Shown here: positions 52,332 through 60,201 of the stretch, piece by piece
Layout of the letters: every line of letters starts with the position of its first letter
Position numbering within the stretch: the first letter of the stretch is position 1
Assembly: GCF_003205835.1 (NCBI RefSeq)
Contig: NZ_CP029773.1
Coordinates: forward strand, 248,001 to 312,000
Length of the DNA: 64,000 nucleotides
Origin: Stenotrophomonas maltophilia
Lineage (GTDB): Bacteria > Pseudomonadota > Gammaproteobacteria > Xanthomonadales > Xanthomonadaceae
Reading direction: 5' to 3'
Position numbers and translations under genes: made by a program
Notes under the pieces: model-generated
What the model was told of the DNA's origin: nothing
The model's database searches: none
The model's input: only the letters and a program-made list of their open reading frames with translations

Positions 52332-52691
52332 TCAGCGCGTCAGCTCGTAGAGCGGTACGAACCCACCGTAGATCATCCGCGCGCCGTCGAACGGCATCGG
52401 ATTCTTCGCCGGATCAAACCGCGGGTCTTCCATCATCTTCTTCATGCCGGCGTCGCGGGTCGGCTTGTCCGGCCATTCGATCCAGGAAAACACCACCGTC
52501 TCATCCGGCGTGGCTTTCACCGCGCCGAAGAAGTCGGTGGTCTTGCCGTGCGGTACGTCGTCACCCCAGCATTCGACCACACGCAGCGCGCCGTACTCGA
52601 TGAAAACGGGATCGCCTGTGCGTGCATGGGCGAGGAACTTCTCCTTGTTGGCGGTGGGCACCGCCAGGACGAAACCATCGATGTAGCTCAT
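52332..52691 (-). CDS. DUF1428 family protein
   Basis: 119 aa from the ATG at 52691. MSYIDGFVLAVPTANKEKF, RVVECWGDDVPHGKTTDF and VVFSWIEWPDKPTRDAGMKK match DUF1428, a ferredoxin-like (dimeric alpha-beta barrel) family without a known function. Convergent with the membrane-anchored protein gene, 15 bp apart. Confidence 0.9.
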   Translation of the reverse strand: MSYIDGFVLAVPTANKEKFLAHARTGDPVFIEYGALRVVECWGDDVPHGKTTDFFGAVKATPDETVVFSWIEWPDKPTRDAGMKKMMEDPRFDPAKNPMPFDGARMIYGGFVPLYELTR

Positions 52692-52974
52692 TGCCTGCCT
52701 CCGGATGGACCGTGCCGCATGCACGGCCTTCAAGTACCCGACGAACCAGGGCGTCATGGATCGACAATTCAGCAGCGCACGTTCGTTGTAGCCCATGAAA
52801 TGCACGCGCGCCGCGCGCGTATGCCAGACGCAGCCTGAATCAAGCCAAAAAATTCAGCAATGCGAAGACCGCTGTTTTCAGGGAGCGTTGTGGCGAATAA
52901 CGGAGAATTTACATTCCCGATGCGATGGCGCCCTGGCGCTGCTGCACACCATAAGAAAGTAAAGGTGTACCCCC

Positions 52975-53547
52975 ATGAAGAATTCGCTGATTGCTCTGGC
53001 CCTGGCCGCTGCCCTGCCGTTCACCGCCTCGGCTGCTGAGAACCTGTCGTACAACTACGCCGAAGCTGACTACGCCAAGACCGACATCGACGCGTTCAAG
53101 GCCGACGGCTGGGGCGTGAAGGGTTCCTACGGCTTCCTGCCGAACTTCCACGCCTTCGGTGAGTACAGCCGCCAGGAAATCGACCACACCAACATCAAGC
53201 TGGACCAGTGGAAGATCGGCGCCGGCTACAACGTTGAAATCGCTCCGACCACCGACTTCGTTGCCCGCGTTGCCTACCAGAAGCGCGACCAGAAGCACGG
53301 CCTGGACTTCAACGGCTACAGCGCTGAAGCCGGTATCCGCACCGCCTTCGGTGCCCACGCCGAAGTCTACGGCATGGTCGGCTACGAAGACTTCTCGAAG
53401 AAGCACGGCATCAATCCGGAAGGCCAGTGGTACGGTCGCCTGGGCGGTCAGGTCAAGCTGAACCAGAACTGGGGCCTGAACGGCGAGCTGAAGATGAACC
53501 GCGACGGCGACAAGGAATACACCGTCGGCCCGCGCTTCAGCTGGTAA
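52975..53547 (+). CDS. Ax21 family outer-membrane beta-barrel protein
   Basis: 190 aa. Signal peptide MKNSLIALALAAALPFTASA, then an eight-stranded barrel built from alternating Tyr/Phe residues (ENLSYNYAEADYAK, GWGVKGSYGFLPNFHAFGEY) ending in GPRFSW, with the terminal aromatic residue of outer-membrane barrels. It matches Ax21, which S. maltophilia carries in more than one copy. Early claims that Ax21 is a quorum-sensing/immune-eliciting signal were withdrawn, so only the outer-membrane location is safe. Strong terminator follows. Confidence 0.85.
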   Translation: MKNSLIALALAAALPFTASAAENLSYNYAEADYAKTDIDAFKADGWGVKGSYGFLPNFHAFGEYSRQEIDHTNIKLDQWKIGAGYNVEIAPTTDFVARVAYQKRDQKHGLDFNGYSAEAGIRTAFGAHAEVYGMVGYEDFSKKHGINPEGQWYGRLGGQVKLNQNWGLNGELKMNRDGDKEYTVGPRFSW

Positions 53548-53585
53548 TTGCTTCCTCGGCGCGCCTGCGCGCTGAAGATGCCTCG

Positions 53586-53613
53586 ACAGGCCCGGCTTCT
53601 GCCGGGCCTGTTG
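53586..53613 (+). terminator. Terminator after the Ax21-family gene
   Basis: ACAGGCCCGGC-TTCT-GCCGGGCCTGT followed by TGCGTTGT, 38 bp after the stop. Confidence 0.85.
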
Positions 53614-53736
53614 CGTTGTGGGGAAACGAAACCGCGCCTGACCACACGCCCCGGTCGTGCTCTGTTGCAATAAATTGGATTCCGCTGACCGCAGCACCGA
53701 CCTACGGTGGGTACTTCGTATTGCCGGATCTGTGTG

Positions 53737-54408
53737 ATGCCGCCTGCCGTTCCCGCTCTGTGTCTCGACCGGCCCTGCCGCCTGGCCATGCTGGCGCCGC
53801 ATCCAGTACTTCGGCTGGGGGTGGAAGTCGTACTGCGCCGGCACGCTGGCGTGCAGGTCTGTGCCAGCTTCACCTGTGAGCGCGAACTGTTCGACCTGCT
53901 GCAGCGCCAGCCCGGCGACATCGACCTGCTGCTGGTCGATCTGCTGGCATCGCATGGGCCCGGGGAAGGATTGTCCCTGCTTCGCCTGCTGTCACGGCGC
54001 TGGCCGCTGCTGCCGGTGCTGGTGCTGTCCGCACACTGCAATGCCAGCACGGTGACCCTGGCGATGCAGGCCGGCGCGCGCGGCTTCCTGTCCAAGGAGA
54101 CTTCGCCGGACATGCTGCGACGCGCGGTCGATGTGTTGGTCCGTGGCGGACGCTTCGTACCGCCGGAACTGCGCACGCCGTTGAGTCGATCGCGGATGCG
54201 GCGGACACCGGAGCCGCTGCTCGCAGCATTGAGCCGACGTGAGCGCGAAGTGCTCCGGCTGGTCCTGCAGGGCTGCAGCACCGGCGAGGTCGCACGGCGT
54301 TTCGGCCGTACGGCCAGCACGATCAGTACGCAGAAGCGGACCGCCTATCGCAAGCTCGGCATCCGCAGTGACGGCGAACTGTTCCGCATCCGGCATCTGC
54401 TCGAATGA
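53737..54408 (+). CDS. Orphan LuxR-type response regulator with degenerate receiver
   Basis: 223 aa from the ATG at 53737. Receiver-like domain (about 15-135) with the phosphoacceptor position Asp68 in LLLVDLLASHG and Lys in FLSKETS, but the usual N-terminal acidic pair is replaced by LAPHPVL, so metal-dependent phosphorylation is doubtful. C-terminal LuxR HTH (about 160-220; LSRREREVLRLVLQGCSTGE, VARRFGRTASTISTQKRTAY) of the RcsB type. No kinase adjacent. It resembles the regulator at 62780-63406 and may work independently of phosphorylation. Confidence 0.82.
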   Translation: MPPAVPALCLDRPCRLAMLAPHPVLRLGVEVVLRRHAGVQVCASFTCERELFDLLQRQPGDIDLLLVDLLASHGPGEGLSLLRLLSRRWPLLPVLVLSAHCNASTVTLAMQAGARGFLSKETSPDMLRRAVDVLVRGGRFVPPELRTPLSRSRMRRTPEPLLAALSRREREVLRLVLQGCSTGEVARRFGRTASTISTQKRTAYRKLGIRSDGELFRIRHLLE

Positions 54409-54420
54409 GGGTGAGCCGGC

Positions 54421-54810
54421 TTATTCGCCCTGGTACTGCTTTTCTTCCACCAGCGCCGAACCGGCCACGCGGTTGATCTCGTTCTTCACCTGCACGCGCT
54501 CGCCATTGGTGCCATAGACACCACGCGCCAGCTGGATGAACGCATCGTCGAACACCTGGGCTGCTTCCTTGTCGCGCAGCTGGTCCTGGATATCCCACAT
54601 GCGCTCGTTGATCGCCTTCAGCTGCTGCTTCAGCACGGCCAGTGCCGGCTGTGCCTGCAGCTGCTGCTGCAGCAAGGGCAGCAGGCCGTCCAGCTCGGTG
54701 CGGACGTTGGCCAGCTTGGCCACATCGTCGATGCGCTCGGCCTTGATCTCGAGAATGGTGATCTTGTCGATCAGCTCGCCGATCGATACCGGGGTCAGGA
54801 TGGCGTCCAC
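54421..54810 (-). CDS. Small helical protein of unknown function (DUF6165-like)
   Basis: 129 aa from GTG at 54810, with AGGA upstream; the ATG at 54858 would add 16 residues of doubtful coding. All-helical, DAILTPVSIGELIDKITILE, IKAERIDDVAKLANVRTEL, KAINERMWDIQDQLRDKE. I associate this sequence with a small conserved family (DUF6165) from memory only. Convergent with the LuxR-type regulator gene, 12 bp apart. Confidence 0.7.
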   Translation of the reverse strand: MDAILTPVSIGELIDKITILEIKAERIDDVAKLANVRTELDGLLPLLQQQLQAQPALAVLKQQLKAINERMWDIQDQLRDKEAAQVFDDAFIQLARGVYGTNGERVQVKNEINRVAGSALVEEKQYQGE

Positions 54811-54989
54811 GCGGTTGGTTCCTGGAAACAAGGCGCCATGATACCGCGCCGCTGGCACGCGGCCCCCGGTCCACGGGATTTACGCCGAATTTGCGCCACG
54901 GGCCCGGCAGCACCCTCGATCCGTTACGGCCACCACCTCGACACTGCGCTCCCGGCGGCGCAACCGCCTTCAACGAGGAACACAGTGCA

Positions 54990-55688
54990 GTGAACAGCAA
55001 GGGGATGATGGCGGCGATGGTGGCCGCCCTGGCAGGGCTGCTCGGCATCGGCAGCGCCCAGGCACAGGTGCAGGTCAGCGGCAGTGCCACACTGACCAGC
55101 GACTACGTGTGGCGTGGCAGCTCGCAGAGCGATGGCGACCCGGCGGTGCAGGCGGGCGCGAAGATCTCGGTCGCATCGGGCTGGTATGCCAGCGTGTGGG
55201 GCTCCAACGTTTCGTTCAAACCGGACAATGGCGCGCGCAGCGAGTTCGACCTGGTGGCAGGCTGGTCCGGCGCGCTGGCACCGGACTGGACACTGGATGC
55301 CAACCTGACCCGCTATGTGTATCCAGGTACCGGCCGCGCGCTGGACTGGACCGAACTCAATACCACCGTGACCTGGAAGCAGCGCGCCTGGCTGCAGCTG
55401 GCGCATTCCAACGATGCACTGGCCGGTGGTCATCGCGGCACCTATGCCCAGCTGGGTGTGCGGGTGCCGCTGCACGAGCGGTTCCGCCTGGAAGCGGCGG
55501 TAGGCCAGTACTGGCTGGCCACCGCACAGGGGCCCGATTACCTGCATGGCCAGCTCAGTGCCATCGCCTCGCTGACCCCGGCGTGGGAGCTGCGGGCCAC
55601 CGTGCATGACACCGACAACGCAGCGAAGCGGCTGTTCCCGGGCAACGCCGGTGGGCGGTGGGAGTTGGCGCTGCAGGGCAGCTTCTAG
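54990..55688 (+). CDS. TIGR02001-like outer-membrane protein
   Basis: 232 aa from GTG at 54990, preceded by GAGGAA. Signal peptide (MAAMVAALAGLLGIGSAQA). The mature N-terminus reads VSGSATLTSDYVWRGSSQSDGD, then GWYASVWGSNVSF, the signature of the TIGR02001 (Gcw_chp) family, with a C-terminal WELALQGSF barrel-type end. Probably an outer-membrane barrel; the function of the family is unknown. Four-bp overlap of the 3' end with the convergent MFS gene. Confidence 0.83.
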   Translation: MNSKGMMAAMVAALAGLLGIGSAQAQVQVSGSATLTSDYVWRGSSQSDGDPAVQAGAKISVASGWYASVWGSNVSFKPDNGARSEFDLVAGWSGALAPDWTLDANLTRYVYPGTGRALDWTELNTTVTWKQRAWLQLAHSNDALAGGHRGTYAQLGVRVPLHERFRLEAAVGQYWLATAQGPDYLHGQLSAIASLTPAWELRATVHDTDNAAKRLFPGNAGGRWELALQGSF

Positions 55689-56878
55689 TCAGTCACCGAA
55701 GCCTGGCGTGCGCGCAGCGCGCCGGGCATCCACAGCAGCAGGGCCAGCACGGCCACTGCAGCACCGGCCACGCAGACCCCGGTCCAGCCGAAGCGCTGGT
55801 AGACCTGCGCCGACAGCAGCGAGCCCAGCGAACCGCCGATGAAGTAGCCGGTCATGTAGCCGGCGTTGAGCCGGTTGCGCGCCGCCGGTTGCAGTGCGTA
55901 GATCAGGTTCTGGTTGCTGACATGCAGCAGCTGCGCGGCCAGGTCCAGCACCACCACACCGGCCAGCAGTGCCAGCAGCGAGTGTGCCGACAGTCCCAGC
56001 GGCAGCCATGACAGGAGCAACAGCACCAGCGCGATGGCGGTGGCGCGTCCGGTCTGGCCGCGGTCGGACATGCGCCCGGCCAGGCCCGCAGCCAGCGTGC
56101 CGGCGGCACCGACCAGCCCGAACAGGCCGATGGTGGCGTCGCTGTAGGCGTAGGGTGGCTGCGCCAGCAGGAACGCGAGCGGGGTCCAGAAGATCGCGAA
56201 CATGGCGAAGCTGCAGGCGCCCAGCAGGGTGCGCTGGCGCAGCACCGGCTCCTGCACGAACAGCACGCCGATCGAGCGCAGCAATGCGAAATAGCCGAGG
56301 CCGGCGCTGTGGTGGAATCGCGGCAGGCCGCGCTGCAGCGCCAGCGCGGTCAGCACCAGGGTGCCGGCGGCGATGGCATACACCAGGCGCCAGTCGCCCA
56401 GGCTGGAAAGCAGTCCGGCCACGGTGCGCGCCAGCAGGATGCCCAGCAGCAAGCCACTCATCAATGTGCCGACCACGCGGCCACGATGTTCCGGTGCGGC
56501 CAGCGTGGCCGCGAACGGCACCAGTACCTGTGCCACCACCGAGAACAGGCCGGTGATCGCGGTACCCACCAGCAGCCAGGCCAGCGACGGCGCACAGGCA
56601 CTGATCACCAGCCCGCCGGCGGACAGCAGGCTCATCACCACGATCAGGCGGCGGCGTTCGAACAGGTCACCCAGCGGCACCAGCAGGATCAGTCCGGCGG
56701 CATAGCTCAGCTGTGCGGCGGTGACCACCATGCCGACCTGGCCGAACGGCACACCGAAGGCATCGGCGATGGTGTGCAGCAGCGGCTGCGCATAGTAGTT
56801 GCTGGCCACGGTCACGCCGGTAGCCACCGACATCAGCAGCACCTGCCAGCGGTGCAGAGGGGGAAGGGACGGACTCAC
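55685..56878 (-). CDS. MFS efflux-type transporter
   Basis: 397 aa from GTG at 56878, with GGAA upstream. Twelve membrane segments; GDLFERRRLIVVMS after helix 2-3 is the MFS loop motif. SNYYAQPLLHTIADAFGV and the Ala/Gly-rich helices place it with the YnfM/YbcL-type aromatic or sugar exporters. Divergent from a LysR regulator across 99 bp, which suggests it is the regulator's target. Confidence 0.85.
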   Translation of the reverse strand: MSPSLPPLHRWQVLLMSVATGVTVASNYYAQPLLHTIADAFGVPFGQVGMVVTAAQLSYAAGLILLVPLGDLFERRRLIVVMSLLSAGGLVISACAPSLAWLLVGTAITGLFSVVAQVLVPFAATLAAPEHRGRVVGTLMSGLLLGILLARTVAGLLSSLGDWRLVYAIAAGTLVLTALALQRGLPRFHHSAGLGYFALLRSIGVLFVQEPVLRQRTLLGACSFAMFAIFWTPLAFLLAQPPYAYSDATIGLFGLVGAAGTLAAGLAGRMSDRGQTGRATAIALVLLLLSWLPLGLSAHSLLALLAGVVVLDLAAQLLHVSNQNLIYALQPAARNRLNAGYMTGYFIGGSLGSLLSAQVYQRFGWTGVCVAGAAVAVLALLLWMPGALRARQASVTD

Positions 56879-56929
56879 GCGGTGTTCCAGGAAGCGGGGG
56901 AGCACAGTGTCCGCCTGCTGCAGCCATGA

Positions 56930-56968
56930 TGGAAATGAATCATCATCATCCCTGTCATCTGGAAATGA
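56930..56968. promoter_or_regulatory. Paired TGGAAATGA motifs between MFS and LysR genes
   Basis: TGGAAATGA occurs at 56930-56938 and again at 56960-56968, exactly 30 bp apart (about three helical turns), inside the 99-bp divergent promoter space. ATCATCATCATC lies between. The spacing fits side-by-side binding of a regulator such as the LysR protein encoded next to it. Confidence 0.4.
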
Positions 56969-56977
56969 GATGGTTGC

Positions 56978-57865
56978 GTGAATCTCAAGCAGCTCGAGTT
57001 CGCCGTCGCCCTGGCCGAGGAGGGTAACTTCACCCGCGCCGCCGAGCGCTGCCACGTGGTGCAGTCCGCGCTCAGTCACCAGATCGCCCATCTTGAGCAG
57101 GAACTGGGCACAACGCTGTTCGAGCGCCTGCCGCGCCAGGTGCGGGCCACCGCCGCCGGCGAGGCGCTGCTGGTGCATGCACGCCAGGTGCTGGCCAGCC
57201 TGCGCCACCTGCGCGCCGACGTGGCCGCCGTCACTGGCGAGGTGCGTGGCCTGCTGGCGATCGGGCAGATCTCCTCGCTGACCGACATCGATGTGGTGGC
57301 GATGCTGGCGGCCTTCCAGCAGGCGCACCCGCAGGTGGAGTTCCAGCTGCGGGTCGACAAGAGCGAGGACCTGATCGCGCAGGTGCAGTCGCGAGAGCTG
57401 GACGTGGCACTGGTCGGATTGGCGCCGTCGGCGGGGTTGGACGGGGTCTGCCACCAGATGCTGCAGGAAGAAGACCTGGTGGCGGTGCTGGCGCCGTCGC
57501 ACCGCTTGGCCCGCCACAAGCGGCTGCCATTGACCGAACTGCAGGACGAGGCGCTGGTCGACTTTCCGCGCGGCACCGGTGCACGCCGCCAGACCGACGA
57601 TGCCTTCGCCGCCGCTGGCCTGCCGCATACGGTGCGCTTCGAGGTCAATCTGATGGAACTGATCGAGCGCTTCGTCCGCCATGGGTTGGCGGTTGGCATC
57701 GTGCCAGCGTTGATCGCCGACGGGTTCCAGGGGGTGGTACAGATTCCGCTGCAGCCGACCCCGACCCGCCGCGTGCACCTGGTCTGGCAGCGACTGCCGA
57801 CACCGGCGGCGCGGGCGTTTGTCGAAGCCGTGCTCAGCCGCGCAGGCGCAGGCTCAGGCCCTTGA
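56978..57865 (+). CDS. LysR family transcriptional regulator
   Basis: 295 aa from GTG at 56978. N-terminal winged HTH (1-65; LKQLEFAVALAEEGNFTRAA, ERCHVVQSALSHQIAHLEQE) and a periplasmic-binding-like effector domain (about 88-290). Likely controls the divergent MFS gene. Its 3' end overlaps the DUF1456 gene on the other strand by 32 bp. Confidence 0.92.
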   Translation: MNLKQLEFAVALAEEGNFTRAAERCHVVQSALSHQIAHLEQELGTTLFERLPRQVRATAAGEALLVHARQVLASLRHLRADVAAVTGEVRGLLAIGQISSLTDIDVVAMLAAFQQAHPQVEFQLRVDKSEDLIAQVQSRELDVALVGLAPSAGLDGVCHQMLQEEDLVAVLAPSHRLARHKRLPLTELQDEALVDFPRGTGARRQTDDAFAAAGLPHTVRFEVNLMELIERFVRHGLAVGIVPALIADGFQGVVQIPLQPTPTRRVHLVWQRLPTPAARAFVEAVLSRAGAGSGP

Positions 57866-58301
57866 GGAAATTGCGCAGCATCTGGTCCAGGCAGCGCCGG
57901 TAATTGGTGTGCCCGGGCTGGCGGAACAATGCGCCCACTTCCGACTTGGAGACGTTGAAGCCGGCGCTGGCGAAGATCTCCATCAGATCGACGTCGCGCA
58001 GCTGGAAGGCGACGCGCAGCTTCTTCAGCACCAGGTTGTTGTCGATGCGGGTTTCCACCGCACGCTGAGGCTGGCTCTCATCGCGACCGCGCAGGTGCAC
58101 GATCAGGCCGTCGAGGAAGTGCGCCAGCGCGCTGTCGCTCATCGCTTCGAAACCGGCTTCGTCCTCGCGGCGCAGCCAGGCTTTCACCTGTTCCGGATCC
58201 ACGGCGAAGGCGGGGTCGGCCATCTGGCACAGAGTCACCACGTGGTGGTCGCCCAGGTCCAGGGAGTAGCGCACGCTGCGCAGGACATCGTTGTTGATCA
58301 T
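57834..58301 (-). CDS. DUF1456 (YehS-like) protein
   Basis: 155 aa. MINNDVLRSVRYSLDLGDHH, VKAWLRREDEAGFEAM and LRVAFQLRDVDLMEIF, then the second repeat LFRQPGHTNYRRCLDQMLRN, match the DUF1456 family (two similar helical halves). Function unknown. Complete, though the last 32 bp overlap the LysR gene. Confidence 0.92.
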   Translation of the reverse strand: MINNDVLRSVRYSLDLGDHHVVTLCQMADPAFAVDPEQVKAWLRREDEAGFEAMSDSALAHFLDGLIVHLRGRDESQPQRAVETRIDNNLVLKKLRVAFQLRDVDLMEIFASAGFNVSKSEVGALFRQPGHTNYRRCLDQMLRNFLKGLSLRLRG

Positions 58302-58416
58302 GGCCCAATTGTACCGGCCACCCCGACAGGCGGGGCCGGATCTGGCCGATCAGGCAACGCAACCCCCGGCCGACGGTGCCAGAATGGGGGTCTGGTTTTT
58401 CCCCTGGAGTTGCCTG

Positions 58417-59169
58417 ATGACCCGCACTGTCCTGATTACCGGCGCCACGTCCGGCTTCGGCGCCGCCGCCGTCCACCGCTTCGCCCAGGCGGGCTGGAAG
58501 GTGATCGCCACCGGCCGCCGCGGCGAACGCCTGCAGCCGCTGGTCGAGCGCTACGGCAAGGACGTGGTGCATGCCGCCGCCTTCGACATCCGCGATCCGG
58601 TGGCGATGGAAGCGGCGCTGCTGGCACTGCCGCCGGCCTTTGGCGAGATCGATCTGCTGGTCAACAACGCCGGCCTGGCGCAGGGCACTGCGCCGGCACA
58701 GAGCGCCAAGTTGTCGGACTGGACCACGATGATCGACACCAACATCACCGCGCTGGTGACCCTGACCCACCGCCTGCTGCCGCAACTGGTGGAGCGCAAG
58801 GGCGCAATCATCAACATTTCGTCGGTGGCCGGTGTCTACCCGTATCCGGGCGGCAATGCCTACGGTGGCACCAAGGCTTTCGTCAGCCAGTTCTCGCTCG
58901 GCCTGCGTTCGGACCTGCACGGCACCGGCGTGCGCGTGACCACGATCGAGCCGGGCATGGCCGAAACCGAGTTCACCGTGGTGCGTACCCATGGCGACCA
59001 GGCAGCGTCGGACAAGCTCTACACCGGCGCCAACCCGATGACCGCCGAAGACATCGCCGAACAGATTTTCTGGGTGGCCACGCTGCCGCCGCACCTGAAC
59101 ATCAATCGCCTGGAACTGATGCCGGTCAGCCAGTCCTTCGCCGGTTTCCAGGTCGCCCGCGAAGGCTGA
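58417..59169 (+). CDS. Short-chain dehydrogenase (YdfG-like)
   Basis: 250 aa from the ATG at 58417, with CTGGAG upstream. NAD(P) motif TGATSGFGAAAV (residues 8-19), structural NNAG (about 84), catalytic Ser in NISSVAG and YxxxK in NAYGGTKAF. The LEL...PVSQSFAGF end matches YdfG, which oxidises 3-hydroxy acids and serine-type substrates and reduces malonic semialdehyde. Context gives no further hint. Confidence 0.92.
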   Translation: MTRTVLITGATSGFGAAAVHRFAQAGWKVIATGRRGERLQPLVERYGKDVVHAAAFDIRDPVAMEAALLALPPAFGEIDLLVNNAGLAQGTAPAQSAKLSDWTTMIDTNITALVTLTHRLLPQLVERKGAIINISSVAGVYPYPGGNAYGGTKAFVSQFSLGLRSDLHGTGVRVTTIEPGMAETEFTVVRTHGDQAASDKLYTGANPMTAEDIAEQIFWVATLPPHLNINRLELMPVSQSFAGFQVAREG

Positions 59170-59178
59170 CCGCCGTCT

Positions 59179-59237
59179 GTAGAGTCGAGCTTGCTCGACT
59201 GTTGCTCTACCCCCAGTCGAGCATGGCTCGACGCTAC
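59179..59237. repeat. GTAG/CTAC-bounded repeat with TCGAGC core
   Basis: GTAGAGTCGAGC-TT-GCTCGACT, CTCTAC, then AGTCGAGCATGGCTCGAC and CTAC. Two inverted hairpins with GTAG/CTAC ends; the core is TCGAGC rather than the GCCGGC of other SMAGs here. Sits ten bases after the SDR stop. Confidence 0.8.
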
Positions 59238-59243
59238 AGAAAC

Positions 59244-59272
59244 AAAAAAAGCCGGGCAGTGCCCGGCTTTTT
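59244..59272. terminator. Bidirectional terminator
   Basis: Seven A residues, GCCGGGC-AGT-GCCCGGC stem, then five T residues. It serves both the SDR gene from the left and the convergent FtsN-like gene (stop at 59290). Confidence 0.93.
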
Positions 59273-59289
59273 CATTCACTTCGGCAGGC

Positions 59290-60180
59290 TCACTGCGCCT
59301 TGATCGCCATCGCCTGCAGGCCGGTGCCATCCAGCTTCTGCTTGGCTTCGGACAGTTCGCCGGCGCTGCCGTATGGCCCCATGCGCACGCGGTACACGGT
59401 CTTGCCGTTGATCTGCGCCGATTCCACGCGTGCCGCCAGGCCCATCATGGCCAGCTTGGCCTTGGTGGCTTCGGCGTCGCCGGAGGCGCCGAACGCACCC
59501 GCCTGCAGGATGTAGCGGGCGTTGTCGGCAGCAGCCGGTGCCGCAGCGGCCGGGGGAGTGGCCGCGGTCGGCGCGGTTTCCGCACGCGCTGCCGGAGTGG
59601 CGGCGGTGGTGCTGGTCGACGCCGGCGGCGTCGCCGCAGCCGGTCGTTCGCTCAGCGGTGCCGGCAGCGGACGGCTGGTGGCGGTCACCGGTGCGGTGCT
59701 GGCCACGCTGGCCGTGGCCGTCGGTGCCGGCGCGGTAGCCGCTGGCGGCGGAACCGGCTTGCCTTCCAGTGCCGCCTGCGCGCGCTGCGCTTCGGCCTTG
59801 GCCCGGCGCTGGTCCTCGGCACGCGCGCTGGCGGCCAGTTCGGCGTCGGACATTTCAACTTCCTTGCCCGGCAGCAGGGTATAGAAGTCGTACTGGGTGG
59901 CGGCCGGCTTTTCCGGTTCGGCCGGCTTCGGCGTGGTCGGCTGCGCGGCCGGCTGGGTGCCGACATCGCTGTCGGCATCAGCAACCGGGGCCGGCTGCGC
60001 ATTCGGGTTCGGCTGCGGACCGGCGCGCAGGAAGCCATCGCCTTCGCCCTTGAACAGGTTCGGCGCCGCCAGGAACACCACGGCCGCGATCGCTACACCG
60101 GCCACCAGCCACACCCATCCGGGTGTGCCCTGGCTGCCGCTGTTGCGTCGTGCCTGGCTTTTGCCGCGTCGTGCTGCCAT
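59290..60180 (-). CDS. FtsN-like SPOR protein
   Basis: 296 aa. Basic cytoplasmic start, one membrane helix (WVWLVAGVAIAAVVFLAAPN, about 22-41), YDFYTLLPGKEVEMSDAE (FtsN-like segment after the linker), a long Ala/Pro/Thr linker and a C-terminal SPOR domain (about 220-296; YILQAGAFGASGDAEATKAK, YRVRMGPYGSAGELSEA). FtsN recruits and activates septal peptidoglycan synthesis. It starts 22 bp after the argS stop (60202), and the argS-ftsN order is common in gammaproteobacteria. Confidence 0.85.
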   Translation of the reverse strand: MAARRGKSQARRNSGSQGTPGWVWLVAGVAIAAVVFLAAPNLFKGEGDGFLRAGPQPNPNAQPAPVADADSDVGTQPAAQPTTPKPAEPEKPAATQYDFYTLLPGKEVEMSDAELAASARAEDQRRAKAEAQRAQAALEGKPVPPPAATAPAPTATASVASTAPVTATSRPLPAPLSERPAAATPPASTSTTAATPAARAETAPTAATPPAAAAPAAADNARYILQAGAFGASGDAEATKAKLAMMGLAARVESAQINGKTVYRVRMGPYGSAGELSEAKQKLDGTGLQAMAIKAQ

Positions 60181-60201
60181 GAGTACTGCGTCTCCTGATG
60201 C

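Noticed and set aside
52975..53547. Ax21 as a quorum-sensing signal system
   Set aside because: The published claim was withdrawn; sequence supports only an exported outer-membrane barrel.
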